DNA from: Klebsiella africana
Lineage (GTDB): Bacteria > Pseudomonadota > Gammaproteobacteria > Enterobacterales > Enterobacteriaceae
DNA length: 64,000 nt
Assembly: GCF_020526085.1 (NCBI RefSeq)
Contig: NZ_CP084874.1
Span: forward strand, 3,472,001-3,536,000
Reading direction: 5' to 3'
Below are positions 8,267 to 17,996 of this stretch, in pieces. Numbering within the stretch: the stretch's first letter is position 1; the number at the start of each line of letters is the position of its first letter. Under the pieces are notes generated by a model. It saw nothing but the letters and a program-made list of their open reading frames with translations, was not told where the DNA came from and made no database searches. The position numbers were made by a program, and so were the translations under genes.

Positions 8267-9379
8267 TTATTTGCCGCTCTTCACTTTGGTCCACGCGCGG
8301 GTGCGCACGCGGTCAATCTTCGGATCCTGCACCTTCAGCGTGAACAGTTTGGCGAATACATCCGCTGGCGGATATATTGCCGGATTGTTACGAATCGTCT
8401 CGCTGACCAGCGGGGTGGAGGCCTTGTTGCCGTTGGCATAGAACACCTGGTCGCTGATCTTGGCGATCACATCCGGGCGCATCAGATAGTTAAGGAACTG
8501 ATAGGCTTCATCTTTATTCTTGGCGTCGGCCGGCATGGCAAAGACGTCGAAGAATGCCAGCGCGCCTTCTTTCGGGATAAAGTAAGAGACGTTGACGCCA
8601 TTTTTCGCCTCTTTCGCGCGGTTGGCCGCCTGCCAGACATCCCCTGCCCAGCCGATTGCCACGCAGATGTCGCCATTGGCAAGGTCGTTAATGTATTGCG
8701 AAGAGTGGAAGTAACGAATGTTCGGCCGCAGCTTCAGCAGCAGATCGGTCGCCGGGCCGGTATAGTCATTTGCTTTACTGCTGTTCGGATCCTTGCCAAG
8801 GTAGTTCAGCACGGTGGCGAAAATCTCTTCCGGCGCGTCGAGGAAGGAGACACCGCAGCTTTTCAGTTTTTCGAGGTTCTCCGGCTTCAGCACCAGATCC
8901 CAGCTATCCACTGGCGCATCCTTGCCCAGCACCGCTTTCACTTTATCCACGTTGTAGCCAATACCCGTCGTCGCCCACAGATAAGGCACCGCGTATTTAT
9001 TCTCCGGGTCATGCTTGGCGACCAGCTTCAGCACTTCGGGGTCAAGATTCTTCCAGTTCGGCAGCTTGCTCTTATCCAGCGGCTGGAACACGCCCGCCGC
9101 CAGCTGGCGTTCAAGGAAACTTGCCGACGGCACCACGAGGTCGAAACCCGTGCTACCGGCCATTAATTTACCTTCCAGCACTTCATTGGAATCAAAAACG
9201 TCATACACGACTTTAATCCCGGTCTCTTTTTCGAAATTCGCCACCGTGTCCGGCGCAATATAATCAGACCAGTTATAAACATGCAGGGTTTTTTGTTCGG
9301 CGGCGAGCGAACCGGCAGAGACGGCCATCAGCGCACCCGTAACCAGACCTGTTAACCATTTTTTACCAAAGGCGGTCAT
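8267..9379 (-). CDS. potF: Putrescine-binding periplasmic protein PotF
   Basis: Periplasmic receptor for putrescine, first gene of potFGHI. It starts with a signal peptide ending ...AGSLAAEQKTLHVYNWSDYIAPDTV, where the NWSDYI motif contributes to polyamine binding. The ATG at 9379 gives 370 residues, as in E. coli, and is preceded by AAGGAAAAGAG; the upstream ATG at 9397 is not conserved. Conserved ligand-pocket regions include AIGWAGDVWQA. Confidence 0.96.
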   Translation of the reverse strand: MTAFGKKWLTGLVTGALMAVSAGSLAAEQKTLHVYNWSDYIAPDTVANFEKETGIKVVYDVFDSNEVLEGKLMAGSTGFDLVVPSASFLERQLAAGVFQPLDKSKLPNWKNLDPEVLKLVAKHDPENKYAVPYLWATTGIGYNVDKVKAVLGKDAPVDSWDLVLKPENLEKLKSCGVSFLDAPEEIFATVLNYLGKDPNSSKANDYTGPATDLLLKLRPNIRYFHSSQYINDLANGDICVAIGWAGDVWQAANRAKEAKNGVNVSYFIPKEGALAFFDVFAMPADAKNKDEAYQFLNYLMRPDVIAKISDQVFYANGNKASTPLVSETIRNNPAIYPPADVFAKLFTLKVQDPKIDRVRTRAWTKVKSGK

Positions 9380-9727
9380 ATCTCTTTTCCTTCTCAACGC
9401 CCGTTAACATACGGGCTCAAATATACGCATTTCTACGCATGCAAAAATCATGCATATTTTTTCATTGCCTGAGAAAAGGAGAGCGGATCTCTCCCGGAGT
9501 GGTTGCTCGCAACTGGAAGCATCGCCAGAATAACTGTAGCCAGAATAAGAGGCTATAGCCCAGGCAAAAAAACGCCTTTTATCAAATTTTTATGCAATAA
9601 CGGTCTATGTGATAAGCCAAAACGGCCTGTATGGCGGTGAATAATGCTTTAAGAAAAGGTTAAATGCAGAATAAAAGCGGGTAATACGCAGCCGCTGCGG
9701 TAGTGGCTGCGCTAATTTTAGGCAGGC
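9380..9727. other. Intergenic region upstream of potF
   Basis: This 348-bp gap holds the potF leader and promoter region and the 3' end of ybjN. Beside ybjN, ACGCAGCC and GGCTGCG (about 9688-9712) can pair as a weak terminator-like hairpin without a T-tract. A small inverted repeat GCATG/CATGC sits at 9437-9453. No open frame with a ribosome site and no convincing sigma-54 promoter were seen. Confidence 0.5.
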
Positions 9728-10207
9728 TTAGTGAAGAAAATGGTATTGCACGTTTTCTGCTGCCGGTTCTTCTTCTTCGCCTTTATACAGGAGCTGATTG
9801 GCACCGGCTTCGAGGATCACCATCGAGATCTGCTCTTCGCTTTGGCGGAAAAACCAGGCGAACTGCTCCATGGTCACCCCAGGGCCGATAGACAGCGACT
9901 GGCAGACCACCAGCTTGGGCAAATTATCGTCCTGAATGTCGATAAACGCCTTCACGGTTAATGAGCTGGCATTGATGGCCGAGAGATCCGCCGACAGCGC
10001 CAACAGGGCAGACGGCTTCACCTCCGCCAGGGCGGAAAAGAGCACCACGTTGTCCACCAGGTCAATTTTGGCATCAAAAATACCGTCGAAATTCTGCATA
10101 TGCGGCAGGTGCAATGCCTGACAGGAATCGCACTCAAAAAAGCTGATGCCGATCTCGTCCAGCCAGCGACGTAGCGTATCCAGACCTGGAACGACCAGTG
10201 AATCCAT
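9728..10207 (-). CDS. ybjN: YbjN, putative sensory-transduction regulator family protein
   Basis: Cytoplasmic protein of 159 residues of the YbjN family (fold related to type III secretion chaperones). In E. coli its overproduction affects motility, biofilm and stress responses, but the biochemical role is unknown. Highly conserved segments seen are MDSLVVPGLDTLRRWLDE, LHLPHMQNFDG, SADLSAINASSLTVKAF and FFRQSEEQISMVILEA. It lies downstream of rimK on the same strand, as in E. coli. Confidence 0.9.
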   Translation of the reverse strand: MDSLVVPGLDTLRRWLDEIGISFFECDSCQALHLPHMQNFDGIFDAKIDLVDNVVLFSALAEVKPSALLALSADLSAINASSLTVKAFIDIQDDNLPKLVVCQSLSIGPGVTMEQFAWFFRQSEEQISMVILEAGANQLLYKGEEEEPAAENVQYHFLH

Positions 10208-10295
10208 AGTGCCTGTGACCTCTTACAGTGGAAAAACGACGCCATAGCTTACGCAAAAAAAGCGCCGCATACCATGGCCGTCTTGCATCCGGCGG

Positions 10296-11198
10296 TTAGC
10301 CGCCTATTTTCAAACAGAATTCCGGGGTCGCCTGGCGCTCGATCCAGGCGATCATCTTGCCGGCAATATCCACGCCGGTAGTGGTTTCCACCCCTTCCAG
10401 CCCCGGTGAAGCATTGACCTCCATCACCAGCGGCCCGCGGGTAGCGCGTAAAATATCAACACCAGCGACGTCCAGCCCCAGGGTTTGGGTCGCCTTGATG
10501 GCAATGGCCCGCTCCTCATCGCTAATCTGCGCCACCGTCGCCACCCCGCCGCGGTGCAGATTTGAGCGAAAATCACCCTCTTTTGCCCGCCGCTCGATTG
10601 CCGCCACCACCTCATTGCCGACCACCAGGCAGCGAATGTCGCATCCTTTCGCTTCGGCAATGTACTCCTGCACCAGGATATGAGCGTTCAATCCGCGAAA
10701 GGCGTCGATCACGCTCTCCGCCGCCTGGCGGGTCTCCGCCAGCACCACGCCGATCCCCTGGGTGCCTTCCACCAGCTTCACCACCAGCGGCGCGCCACCC
10801 ACCATCGCGATCAGGTCGCTGGTGTCATCGGGGGAGTGAGCGATGCCGGTCAGGGGTAAATCGATCCCCTGGCGCGCCAGCAGCTGCAGCGAGCGCAGCT
10901 TATCGCGAGCGCGGGTGATAGCCACGGATTCATTCAGCGGATAGCTTCCTAACAGCTCAAACTGACGCAGGGCCGCGGTGCCATAGTAGGTGATCGCCGA
11001 GCCAATCCGCGGGATCACCGCATCAAAGTGCGGCAGCTGGCGACCTTTGTAGTGGATAGACGACGCCACCGGACTGACGTTCATATAACAGGAAAGCGGA
11101 TCGAGGATCTCGATCTGATGACCGCGCTTCTGCGCCGCTTCGCGCAGGCGTCGACATGAATACAGCGTTCCATCCCGGGATAATATGGCAATTTTCAT
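10296..11198 (-). CDS. rimK: Ribosomal protein S6 glutamate ligase RimK
   Basis: ATP-grasp ligase that adds glutamate residues to the C-terminus of ribosomal protein S6 and can make poly-alpha-glutamate. The 300-residue product shows the ATP-grasp features [26 protein letters not shown] and the metal-binding [15 protein letters not shown] near the C-terminus. The ATG at 11198 ([15 protein letters not shown]) follows AGAGGTG and gives the E. coli length; the upstream start at 11213 was rejected. Member of the ybjC-nfsA-rimK-ybjN cluster. Confidence 0.95.
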   Translation of the reverse strand: MKIAILSRDGTLYSCRRLREAAQKRGHQIEILDPLSCYMNVSPVASSIHYKGRQLPHFDAVIPRIGSAITYYGTAALRQFELLGSYPLNESVAITRARDKLRSLQLLARQGIDLPLTGIAHSPDDTSDLIAMVGGAPLVVKLVEGTQGIGVVLAETRQAAESVIDAFRGLNAHILVQEYIAEAKGCDIRCLVVGNEVVAAIERRAKEGDFRSNLHRGGVATVAQISDEERAIAIKATQTLGLDVAGVDILRATRGPLVMEVNASPGLEGVETTTGVDIAGKMIAWIERQATPEFCLKIGG

Positions 11199-11316
11199 CC
11201 TGCACCTCTGCAAAAAGACCCGCTCTGGCGGGCCTCAGCTATCGAACACATTTTCAACCAACTTTCCTGCGGCCGGCGGCGGATAGCACCAGGCCGGAGC
11301 AGCAGTGTACACGTAA

Positions 11317-12039
11317 TCAGCGCGTTGCCCACCCCTGCTTATGCAGATAGTCGAGAATAAACGGGCGGCTCTCTTTCACGATAGTGCGACGAATATGATC
11401 GCTCCAGGTATCACGGCGGGCGTTGCTGCCGCGCGACAGATAATAGTGCGCCAGCTGTTCGTCATACTCCGCCAACAGCGCGTTATCCAACGGCTGATAG
11501 CGGTTCTCATGCACCAGCATGGCCGACGGCATTCGCGGCTTGATGTCCGGATTATCCGCCGGCCAACCGAGGCAGAGGCCAAACAGCGGCAGGACGTGCT
11601 GCGGCAGCTCCAGCAACTCAGTGACGGCCTCAATGCTGTTGCGCAGTCCGCCGATATAGACGCCCCCCAGTCCGAGGGACTCGGCGGCAATCAGCGCGTT
11701 TTGCGCCAGCAGCGCCGTATCGACAACGCCGATCAGCAGCTGTTCCGCCAGCCCCAGCTGCGCCTGCGGGCAAATTTGCAGGTGGCGGTTAAAGTCGGCG
11801 CAGAAAACCCAAAACTCCGCCGCCTGCGCGACGTGCTGCTGGCCGCCGGTCAGCGGGACCAGACGTTCACGCAGGGCCGGATCGGTAATACGGATAATGG
11901 AGGTGCACTGTAAAAAACTCGAGGTAGATGCCGCTTGCGCGCTGGCGATAATTGCTGCGCGCTGTTCGTCGCTCACAGGCGCATCGGTGAAGTGGCGGAT
12001 GGAACGGTGGCTGCGCAGCAGCTCAATGGTCGGCGTCAT
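11317..12039 (-). CDS. nfsA: Oxygen-insensitive NADPH nitroreductase NfsA
   Basis: FMN-dependent enzyme that reduces nitroaromatics and quinones with NADPH; loss confers nitrofuran resistance in enterobacteria. The product is 240 residues, identical in length to E. coli NfsA, with the FMN-binding N-terminal HRSIRHFTD and the conserved ESLGLGGVYIGGLRNSIE and LFGLCLGWPAD segments. Intact here. Its start overlaps the end of ybjC by 17 bp, implying co-expression; in E. coli this unit responds to SoxS/MarA. Confidence 0.96.
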   Translation of the reverse strand: MTPTIELLRSHRSIRHFTDAPVSDEQRAAIIASAQAASTSSFLQCTSIIRITDPALRERLVPLTGGQQHVAQAAEFWVFCADFNRHLQICPQAQLGLAEQLLIGVVDTALLAQNALIAAESLGLGGVYIGGLRNSIEAVTELLELPQHVLPLFGLCLGWPADNPDIKPRMPSAMLVHENRYQPLDNALLAEYDEQLAHYYLSRGSNARRDTWSDHIRRTIVKESRPFILDYLHKQGWATR

Positions 12040-12310
12040 TTCGTTTTTCTCTGTCAGACAATGATTCAGGCTTAGGAGAGTGCGTTAACTGCGGAGCCAC
12101 GATCTGCGCCACCCGCCACATGACGGCGATGGCGGCAGGGATCATCAGCAAAATTCCGGCGAAGATCATCACCAGCGCCGCGGTCGGACTGGCAATGGGC
12201 ACAGGCAACTGGACATACTGATTAAGCGAGAGCCAGGCCAGGGTTAATAACCCCATCCCGAGGATCTCAAGCAGCAGAATACTTTTCGGCAACGGGGCAG
12301 GTTTTCGCAT
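12023..12310 (-). CDS. ybjC: YbjC family small inner-membrane protein
   Basis: Uncharacterised 95-residue protein with two hydrophobic segments (about 10-27 and 43-67). The ATG at 12310 (MRKPAPLPKSILLLE) follows GGAGAGG and gives exactly the E. coli YbjC length; a longer in-frame ORF to 12427 is not conserved. First gene of the unit with nfsA and rimK. Confidence 0.85.
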   Translation of the reverse strand: MRKPAPLPKSILLLEILGMGLLTLAWLSLNQYVQLPVPIASPTAALVMIFAGILLMIPAAIAVMWRVAQIVAPQLTHSPKPESLSDREKRNDADH

Positions 12311-12383
12311 CACGCCTCTCCGGTTGATAAACGTAGCACACCAGGCAATCCCAGTGCGCGGCCCGGTCAGTATACGGGTTTTG

Positions 12384-12424
12384 ATAGTACGACATTTATC
12401 AAACATAGCCGTAAACCATCGAAG
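12384..12424 (+). promoter_or_regulatory. Weak OxyR-like motif upstream of grxA
   Basis: Two ATAG tetramers 21 bp apart (12384 and 12405) followed by a CCATC resemble the ATAG...CTAT repeats bound by OxyR. E. coli grxA is OxyR-activated. The spacing is one base off the ideal and the CTAT halves are poor. Confidence 0.3.
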
Positions 12425-12512
12425 CAAAAGGCAGAACCTTCTTTCCCTCCCCGGCCGATGCAGGCATCATAAGCGCCATTCGCCATCCGGCTGAGGTTTA
12501 AGGAGAGAAGCA

Positions 12513-12776
12513 ATGTTTACCGTTATTTTTGGTCGTCCAGGCTGCCCATACTGCGTTCGCGCCAAAGAGCTGGCAGAAAAACTGACCAACGAGCGCGATG
12601 ACTTTAACTACCGTTACGTGGATATTCACGCCGAAGGCATCAGCAAAGCTGACCTGGAAAAAACCGTCGGCAAGCCGGTTGAAACCGTACCGCAGATTTT
12701 CGTCGACCAGAAACACATCGGCGGTTGCACTGATTTCGAAGCCTGGGCGAAAGAAAACCTTGGCCTGTTTGCCTGA
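12513..12776 (+). CDS. grxA: Glutaredoxin 1
   Basis: Glutathione-dependent disulfide reductase that serves ribonucleotide reductase and resets OxyR. The 87-residue thioredoxin fold has the active site GCPYC (Cys11, Cys14), cis-proline TVPQIF and the GSH-binding GGCTDFEAW. The third segment has Cys where E. coli has Tyr (GGYTDF). A strong ribosome site (AAGGAGAG) precedes the ATG. It is divergent from ybjC and convergent with ybjM. Confidence 0.95.
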   Translation: MFTVIFGRPGCPYCVRAKELAEKLTNERDDFNYRYVDIHAEGISKADLEKTVGKPVETVPQIFVDQKHIGGCTDFEAWAKENLGLFA

Positions 12777-12782
12777 GTAAAA

Positions 12783-13166
12783 TTATTTGCTCGATGAATG
12801 ACTGCGCCAGGCATCAAGCCAGGCGCAGATAAATAAAAAGCATAGCGCTCCTAGCGCACACCAGAATACCGCGCTCAGCACCCACGCCATCTCCTGCCAG
12901 AACGTTCGGTGCGTCACGAAGAACAGCCGCATCGTGACCATACAGACCGGCGCCGCCAGCATCGCGCCAAGCAAAGGACGCAGCACCCGCCGACCCGGGG
13001 AAAGACAGCTCGCCGCCGCCCCTGGAAGCAAAAAGAAGAGCAAGCCCAGCTCCGGATTACCGCTGGCGCGAAAGGCCCCTTTCATATGTAACAATAGCGA
13101 TAAGCACACCACAATGAACAGAACGAAGCCGCAGATAATGCCGGCCCAACTACGCTCAGATTTCAC
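12783..13166 (-). CDS. ybjM: Inner-membrane protein YbjM
   Basis: Uncharacterised membrane protein of 127 residues with four hydrophobic helices, matching E. coli YbjM in the MKGAFRA, LLFFLLPGAAAS and WVLSAVFWCALGALCFLFI segments. It ends 6 bp from the grxA stop on the opposite strand, with no terminator visible between them. Function unknown. Confidence 0.85.
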   Translation of the reverse strand: MKSERSWAGIICGFVLFIVVCLSLLLHMKGAFRASGNPELGLLFFLLPGAAASCLSPGRRVLRPLLGAMLAAPVCMVTMRLFFVTHRTFWQEMAWVLSAVFWCALGALCFLFICAWLDAWRSHSSSK

Positions 13167-13433
13167 CGTATCCTCCTGATGTTGCCTCTAACTCACGTCA
13201 ACGTCGCCTGGTCAGATAAAGCATTTCGGCAATCCATGCCAATAACTCCCCTGCCAGCCTAAAAACGATTGTCACTAGCCGCCGCATCCAGGAAGGATTA
13301 AACTAGCGGATATATTTTTGCTGGTTATAACAGGGTGCCGGAATAGGTTCACGATAACGCGAACACCAGAGCAACCTTAGACCAAATAACCATTTCCTTC
13401 AACAACTTACTAGTAAACGAGAAGTTGGCTTTC

Positions 13434-15119
13434 GTGAATATAAACGTCGCAGATTTGTTAAACGGGAATTACATCCTGTTATTATTCGTTGTACTTGCAT
13501 TAGGACTATGTCTGGGAAAACTGCGTCTTGGCTCAGTACAACTTGGTAATTCCATTGGCGTTTTAGTCGTTTCTCTATTATTAGGCCAGCAGCATTTCGC
13601 GATTAACACCGATGCCCTTAATCTCGGCTTTATGCTGTTTATTTTTTGCGTTGGCGTAGAAGCCGGCCCCAACTTTTTTTCCATTTTTTTCCGCGACGGG
13701 AAAAACTACCTGATGCTGGCGCTGGTGATGGTCGGCAGCGCAATGTTGATCGCCCTGGTGCTGGGTAAAGTCTTCGGCTGGGATATCGGGCTTACCGCCG
13801 GTATGCTGGCGGGGGCCATGACTTCCACCCCGGTGCTGGTGGGCGCGGGCGATACCCTGCGCCATTTCGGCCTGCCCAGCGACCAGCTGGCGCAGTCGCT
13901 TGACCATCTGAGCCTCGGCTATGCCCTGACCTACCTGGTCGGCCTGGTGAGCTTGATCGTCGGCGCTCGCTATATGCCCAAGCTGCAGCATCAGGATCTG
14001 CAGACCAGCGCCCAGCAAATCGCTCGTGAGCGCGGCCTCGATACCGATTCAAAACGTAAAGTGTACCTGCCGGTGATCCGTGCCTACCGCGTCGGCCCGG
14101 AGCTGGTGGCCTGGGCGGACGGTAAAAATCTGCGCGAACTGGGTATTTATCGCCAGACCGGCTGCTATATCGAACGCATCCGCCGCAACGGCATCCTGGC
14201 CAACCCGGACGGCGACGCGGTGCTGCAGATGGGTGACGATATTGCGCTGGTGGGCTATCCGGATGCGCACGCCCGTCTCGACCCGAGCTTCCGTAACGGC
14301 AAAGAGGTGTTCGACCGCGATCTGCTCGACATGCGCATCGTTACCGAAGAGATTGTGGTCAAAAACCACAACGCCGTCGGCCGCCGCCTGGCGCAGCTGA
14401 AGCTCACCGACCACGGCTGCTTTTTAAACCGGGTTATTCGCAGCCAGATCGAGATGCCTATCGACGATAACGTCGTGCTGAACAAAGGCGACGTGCTGCA
14501 GGTCAGCGGCGACGCCCGCCGCGTAAAAACCGTGGCCGACCGCATCGGCTTTATCTCTATTCACAGCCAGGTGACCGATCTGCTGGCCTTCTGCGCCTTC
14601 TTTATCGTCGGCCTGATGATCGGCATGATCACCTTCCAGTTCAGCTCCTTCAGCTTCGGCATTGGCAATGCCGCCGGCCTGCTGTTCGCCGGCATTATGC
14701 TTGGCTTCCTGCGCGCCAACCACCCAACCTTCGGCTATATCCCGCAGGGGGCACTGAACATGGTGAAAGAATTTGGTCTGATGGTGTTTATGGCCGGGGT
14801 TGGACTCAGCGCCGGTGCCGGGATCAATAACGGGCTGGGGGCTGTCGGCGGCCAGATGCTGGCGGCAGGGCTTATCGTCAGCCTGGTGCCGGTAGTGATC
14901 TGCTTCCTGTTCGGCGCCTACGTACTGCGCATGAACAGGGCAATGCTGTTCGGCGCCATGATGGGGGCCCGCACCTGCGCCCCGGCGATGGAGATCATCA
15001 GCGATACCGCGCGCAGCAACATTCCGGCGCTCGGCTATGCGGGCACCTACGCCATCGCCAACGTCTTGCTCACCCTCGCCGGGACGCTCATCGTGATCAT
15101 CTGGCCAGGGCTACAATAA
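13434..15119 (+). CDS. ybjL: YbjL, aspartate-alanine exchanger (AAE) family transporter
   Basis: Inner-membrane protein of 561 residues with two groups of membrane helices flanking two cytoplasmic RCK_C domains (about 200-380). In E. coli YbjL has been linked to dicarboxylate or glutamate export. A GTG at 13434 is chosen because it gives the E. coli length and N-terminus (MNINVA, here VNINVADLL), with GAGAAG upstream; an in-frame TTG lies 9 bp before it. The transport motif [14 protein letters not shown] is near the C-terminus. Confidence 0.92.
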   Translation: MNINVADLLNGNYILLLFVVLALGLCLGKLRLGSVQLGNSIGVLVVSLLLGQQHFAINTDALNLGFMLFIFCVGVEAGPNFFSIFFRDGKNYLMLALVMVGSAMLIALVLGKVFGWDIGLTAGMLAGAMTSTPVLVGAGDTLRHFGLPSDQLAQSLDHLSLGYALTYLVGLVSLIVGARYMPKLQHQDLQTSAQQIARERGLDTDSKRKVYLPVIRAYRVGPELVAWADGKNLRELGIYRQTGCYIERIRRNGILANPDGDAVLQMGDDIALVGYPDAHARLDPSFRNGKEVFDRDLLDMRIVTEEIVVKNHNAVGRRLAQLKLTDHGCFLNRVIRSQIEMPIDDNVVLNKGDVLQVSGDARRVKTVADRIGFISIHSQVTDLLAFCAFFIVGLMIGMITFQFSSFSFGIGNAAGLLFAGIMLGFLRANHPTFGYIPQGALNMVKEFGLMVFMAGVGLSAGAGINNGLGAVGGQMLAAGLIVSLVPVVICFLFGAYVLRMNRAMLFGAMMGARTCAPAMEIISDTARSNIPALGYAGTYAIANVLLTLAGTLIVIIWPGLQ

Positions 15120-15147
15120 ATTTTTTGCGAAAAAAACCGTCACAGGC

Positions 15148-15175
15148 AGAACTTTTTCTCAGGGCATCAGTCATA
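15148..15175 (+). promoter_or_regulatory. Sigma-E promoter of rybB
   Basis: AGAACTT at 15148-15154 and TCATA at 15171-15175, 16 bp apart, fit the RpoE consensus (GGAACTT / TCTRA). They place transcription start six to seven bases downstream, at the first base of RybB. Confidence 0.8.
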
Positions 15176-15181
15176 AGTAAT

Positions 15182-15260
15182 GCCACTGCTTTTCTTTGAT
15201 GTCCCCATTTTGTGGAGCCCATCAACCCCGCCACTTCGGTTCAAGGTTGATGGGTTTTTT
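15182..15260 (+). ncRNA. rybB: RybB small RNA
   Basis: This 79-nt segment is a near-exact counterpart of the enterobacterial RybB sRNA. It begins with the invariant 5' seed GCCACTGCTTTTCTTTGATG and ends with a rho-independent terminator, CCCATCAACC / GGTTGATGGG followed by six T. RybB is Hfq-dependent, made by sigma-E on envelope stress, and represses many outer-membrane protein mRNAs by seed pairing. Its site between ybjL and rcdA is the same as in E. coli. Confidence 0.96.
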
Positions 15261-15307
15261 GTTGCCTGCGTTTCACCCGCATGCACGTCTCGCATCGCAT
15301 CAGTGCC

Positions 15308-15862
15308 CTATTCCTGCGCCTTCTCCCCTGCCAACTGCCCGACCATCATGCGGATTGCCGCCTTCGATAACGGCGCGCGGTCGGTGACAAAGTGCAAGGT
15401 CATCCCTTCAATAAAGGCGTCGAGTCCGCGGGCGGTATCGGGGGTGAACCACTGCTCCAGCGTCTGCTGGCTGCGCCGCATCCAGTTCTGCATCACCGCC
15501 TTCAGCGCCGGCTGACTGCTGCAGAACGCGTACAGCTGGTACATTAGTTTCATATTGCGCGCCGTGGTCACCTGGGCGCTGAAGATCAGTTCAGCAATAG
15601 CATCGCAGGCCTGCACCTGGTTCGTTACCCCGACGAAGCCTTGCTGGTAGTGCGCCGACATCTCGGCAGTAAACAGGCTGAACGCCTCCTCAATTAACGC
15701 CTCAATGCCGCTAAAATAGTAGGTCAGCGACCCCAGCGGCACATTCGCGCAGGTGGCGATTTTACGGTGCGTCACCGCATGGATGCCGTGCGCCGCAATG
15801 GTATCCAGCGTCGCCTGCAGGATGCGCTCACGGCGCTGCGGATCGTTCGGTCTACGGGCCAT
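15308..15862 (-). CDS. rcdA: TetR-family regulator RcdA (YbjK)
   Basis: DNA-binding regulator of 184 residues. In E. coli RcdA activates csgD and other stress and biofilm genes. The N-terminal helix-turn-helix [23 protein letters not shown]...[10 protein letters not shown] is characteristic of the family, and the C-terminal half matches YbjK ([28 protein letters not shown]). The ATG at 15862 follows GAGGAAAATC and matches the E. coli start; a longer start at 15889 was rejected. It is divergent from ybjJ. Confidence 0.9.
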   Translation of the reverse strand: MARRPNDPQRRERILQATLDTIAAHGIHAVTHRKIATCANVPLGSLTYYFSGIEALIEEAFSLFTAEMSAHYQQGFVGVTNQVQACDAIAELIFSAQVTTARNMKLMYQLYAFCSSQPALKAVMQNWMRRSQQTLEQWFTPDTARGLDAFIEGMTLHFVTDRAPLSKAAIRMMVGQLAGEKAQE

Positions 15863-15944
15863 GATTTTCCTCTTCCGGTTTATGTACAAATGTACACATG
15901 CTTGCTACTGTTGTCTTCACTCTTCTCCATTAAGGCGTTTACGG

Positions 15945-17147
15945 ATGACGACGCAATCCTCGCGCAGAGCGCTGCAGCTTCGGCTGTGGGCGCTGTTTAT
16001 GTTCTTTTTCATCCCGGGCTTGTTAATGGCCTCCTGGGCCACCCGCACGCCGGCGATCCGCGATCTGCTGGCGCTATCCACGGCAGAGATGGGCGTGGTG
16101 CTGTTTGGTCTGTCGGTGGGGTCGATGAGCGGTATTCTCTGCTCAGCGTGGCTGGTGAAGCGCTTTGGTACCCGCAAGGTCATCCGCACCACCATGTCCT
16201 TCGCCGTACTTGGCATGCTGGTGCTCAGCCTGGCGCTGTGGGTCTCTTCCGCCCCGCTGTTCGCCTTCGGTCTGGCCATCTTTGGCGCCAGCTTTGGCTC
16301 GGCAGAAGTCGCTATTAACGTCGAAGGCGCGGCCATCGAGCGGGAGATGAATAAAACGGTGCTGCCGATGATGCATGGCTTTTACAGCTTCGGCACTCTG
16401 TTCGGCGCCGGGGTGGGCATGGCAGTGACCGGATTCGGCCTGCCTGCCGCCCCGCACATCCTGGCGGCTGCGCTGGTGGCTATCCTGCCCATCGCCATCG
16501 CCATCCGCGCCATTCCCGATGGCACCGGTAAAAATGCCGCTGAAGCCGCCCACGGTGAGGCGAAGGGTCTGCCGGTATGGCGCGACGCACAACTGCTGCT
16601 GATCGGCGTTATTGTCCTGGCGATGGCCTTTGCCGAAGGCTCGGCCAACGACTGGCTGCCGCTGCTGATGGTGGATGGCCACGGCTTTAGCCCCACCTCC
16701 GGCTCCCTGATCTATGCCGGTTTCACCCTCGGCATGACGCTGGGCCGCTTTACCGGCGGCTGGTTTATCGATCGCTACAGCCGGGTGGCTGTGGTCCGCG
16801 GCAGCGCAGTGATGGGCGCCCTCGGCATAGGCCTGATCATTTTCGTCGATAACCCGTGGGTGGCGGGCATCTCGGTACTGCTGTGGGGCATCGGCGCCTC
16901 GCTTGGCTTCCCATTGACCATCTCCGCCGCCAGCGATACCGGGCCGGACGCGCCCAAGCGCGTCAGCGTGGTGGCGATCACCGGCTATCTCGCTTTCCTC
17001 GTCGGGCCGCCGCTGCTGGGCTTCCTCGGCGAACACTTCGGCCTGCGCAGCGCCATGATGGTGGTGCTGGGTCTGGTGATGGTGGCGGCGCTGGTCGCCC
17101 GCGCGGTGGCTAAGCCACAATCTGAACCCGTTATGGAGAACAGCTAA
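15945..17147 (+). CDS. ybjJ: MFS transporter YbjJ
   Basis: Major facilitator of 400 residues with about 12 helices. Substrate unknown. Conserved features include WALFMFFF(I)[13 protein letters not shown] at the N-terminus, the loop-2/3 motif [11 protein letters not shown], and [19 protein letters not shown]. The ATG at 15945 ([11 protein letters not shown]) aligns with E. coli YbjJ; an in-frame extension to 15753 runs antisense into rcdA and is not used. Its stop overlaps the ybjI start by one base. Confidence 0.92.
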   Translation: MTTQSSRRALQLRLWALFMFFFIPGLLMASWATRTPAIRDLLALSTAEMGVVLFGLSVGSMSGILCSAWLVKRFGTRKVIRTTMSFAVLGMLVLSLALWVSSAPLFAFGLAIFGASFGSAEVAINVEGAAIEREMNKTVLPMMHGFYSFGTLFGAGVGMAVTGFGLPAAPHILAAALVAILPIAIAIRAIPDGTGKNAAEAAHGEAKGLPVWRDAQLLLIGVIVLAMAFAEGSANDWLPLLMVDGHGFSPTSGSLIYAGFTLGMTLGRFTGGWFIDRYSRVAVVRGSAVMGALGIGLIIFVDNPWVAGISVLLWGIGASLGFPLTISAASDTGPDAPKRVSVVAITGYLAFLVGPPLLGFLGEHFGLRSAMMVVLGLVMVAALVARAVAKPQSEPVMENS

Positions 17148-17959
17148 TGAGCATAAAACTGATTGCGGTGGATATGGACGGCACCTTTTTAAGCGATGCC
17201 AAAACTTACAACCGGCCGCGCTTCCTCGCCCAGTACCAGCGAATGCGTGAGCAAAATATTCGCTTCGTGGTCGCCAGCGGCAACCAGTATTATCAGTTGA
17301 TCTCCTTTTTCCCGGAGATTGCCCATCAGATCGCCTTTGTGGCGGAAAACGGCGGCTGGGTGGTGAGCGGCAATGAAGACGTATTCAACTGCCAGCTGCC
17401 GGTTCACCATTTCAATGCCGTGGTCGATCATCTGCAGACCCTGCCGAATATCGAGATCATCGCCTGCGGGAAGCGCAGCGCCTACACTCTCAACAGTTAT
17501 AACGACGCGCTGAAGACGGTGGCGGCGAAGTATTATCACCGCCTTGAACTGGTGGATGATTTTAACCATCTTGATGACACCATCCTCAAATTTGGCCTCA
17601 ACGTGCCGGACAGTCTGATCCCGGAAATTCAGCCGAAGCTGCACACGGCGCTGGGGGACATGGTTACCGCGGTGGCCACCGGCTACGGCAGCATCGACTT
17701 AATTATCCCGGGTGTGCACAAAGCCAACGGGCTGCGCATTTTGCAGCAGCGCTGGGGTATTGAGGATCATGAGGTGGTGGCGTTCGGCGACAGCGGCAAC
17801 GATATCGAAATGCTGCAGCACGCTGGATTTGGCTTTGCCATGGCCAACGCCCGGGAAGACGTCAAAGCCGTCGCCCGCTATCAGGCGCCGCACAACAACG
17901 AAGAAGGCGTCCTGCAGATTATTGATAAGGTATTAAATCGCGAAGCGCCGTTCGCCTGA
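17147..17959 (+). CDS. ybjI: HAD-superfamily Cof-type phosphatase YbjI
   Basis: Cytoplasmic phosphatase of 270 residues. E. coli YbjI hydrolyses FMN and sugar phosphates in vitro. HAD motif I is DMDGT (nucleophile Asp9), motif [10 protein letters not shown], and motif IV GDSGNDIEML; the large C2 cap domain lies between. TAATG overlap with ybjJ indicates coupling. It is a paralogue of ybiV at 41557, sharing the N-terminal VDMDGTFL and [12 protein letters not shown] segments. Confidence 0.93.
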   Translation: MSIKLIAVDMDGTFLSDAKTYNRPRFLAQYQRMREQNIRFVVASGNQYYQLISFFPEIAHQIAFVAENGGWVVSGNEDVFNCQLPVHHFNAVVDHLQTLPNIEIIACGKRSAYTLNSYNDALKTVAAKYYHRLELVDDFNHLDDTILKFGLNVPDSLIPEIQPKLHTALGDMVTAVATGYGSIDLIIPGVHKANGLRILQQRWGIEDHEVVAFGDSGNDIEMLQHAGFGFAMANAREDVKAVARYQAPHNNEEGVLQIIDKVLNREAPFA

Positions 17960-17963
17960 TAAG

Positions 17964-17987
17964 ACCCGGATGCGAGCGCATCCGGGT
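17964..17987. terminator. Bidirectional hairpin between ybjI and mdfA
   Basis: ACCCGGATGC and GCATCCGGGT form a perfect 10-bp stem with a 4-base loop between the two convergent stops. T-tracts are short on both strands. Confidence 0.7.
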
Positions 17988-17996
17988 TGAAAACAA

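Noticed and set aside
16143..17120. Minus-strand frame of 325 codons opposite ybjJ
   Set aside because: Antisense to a clear MFS gene and strongly skewed in composition.
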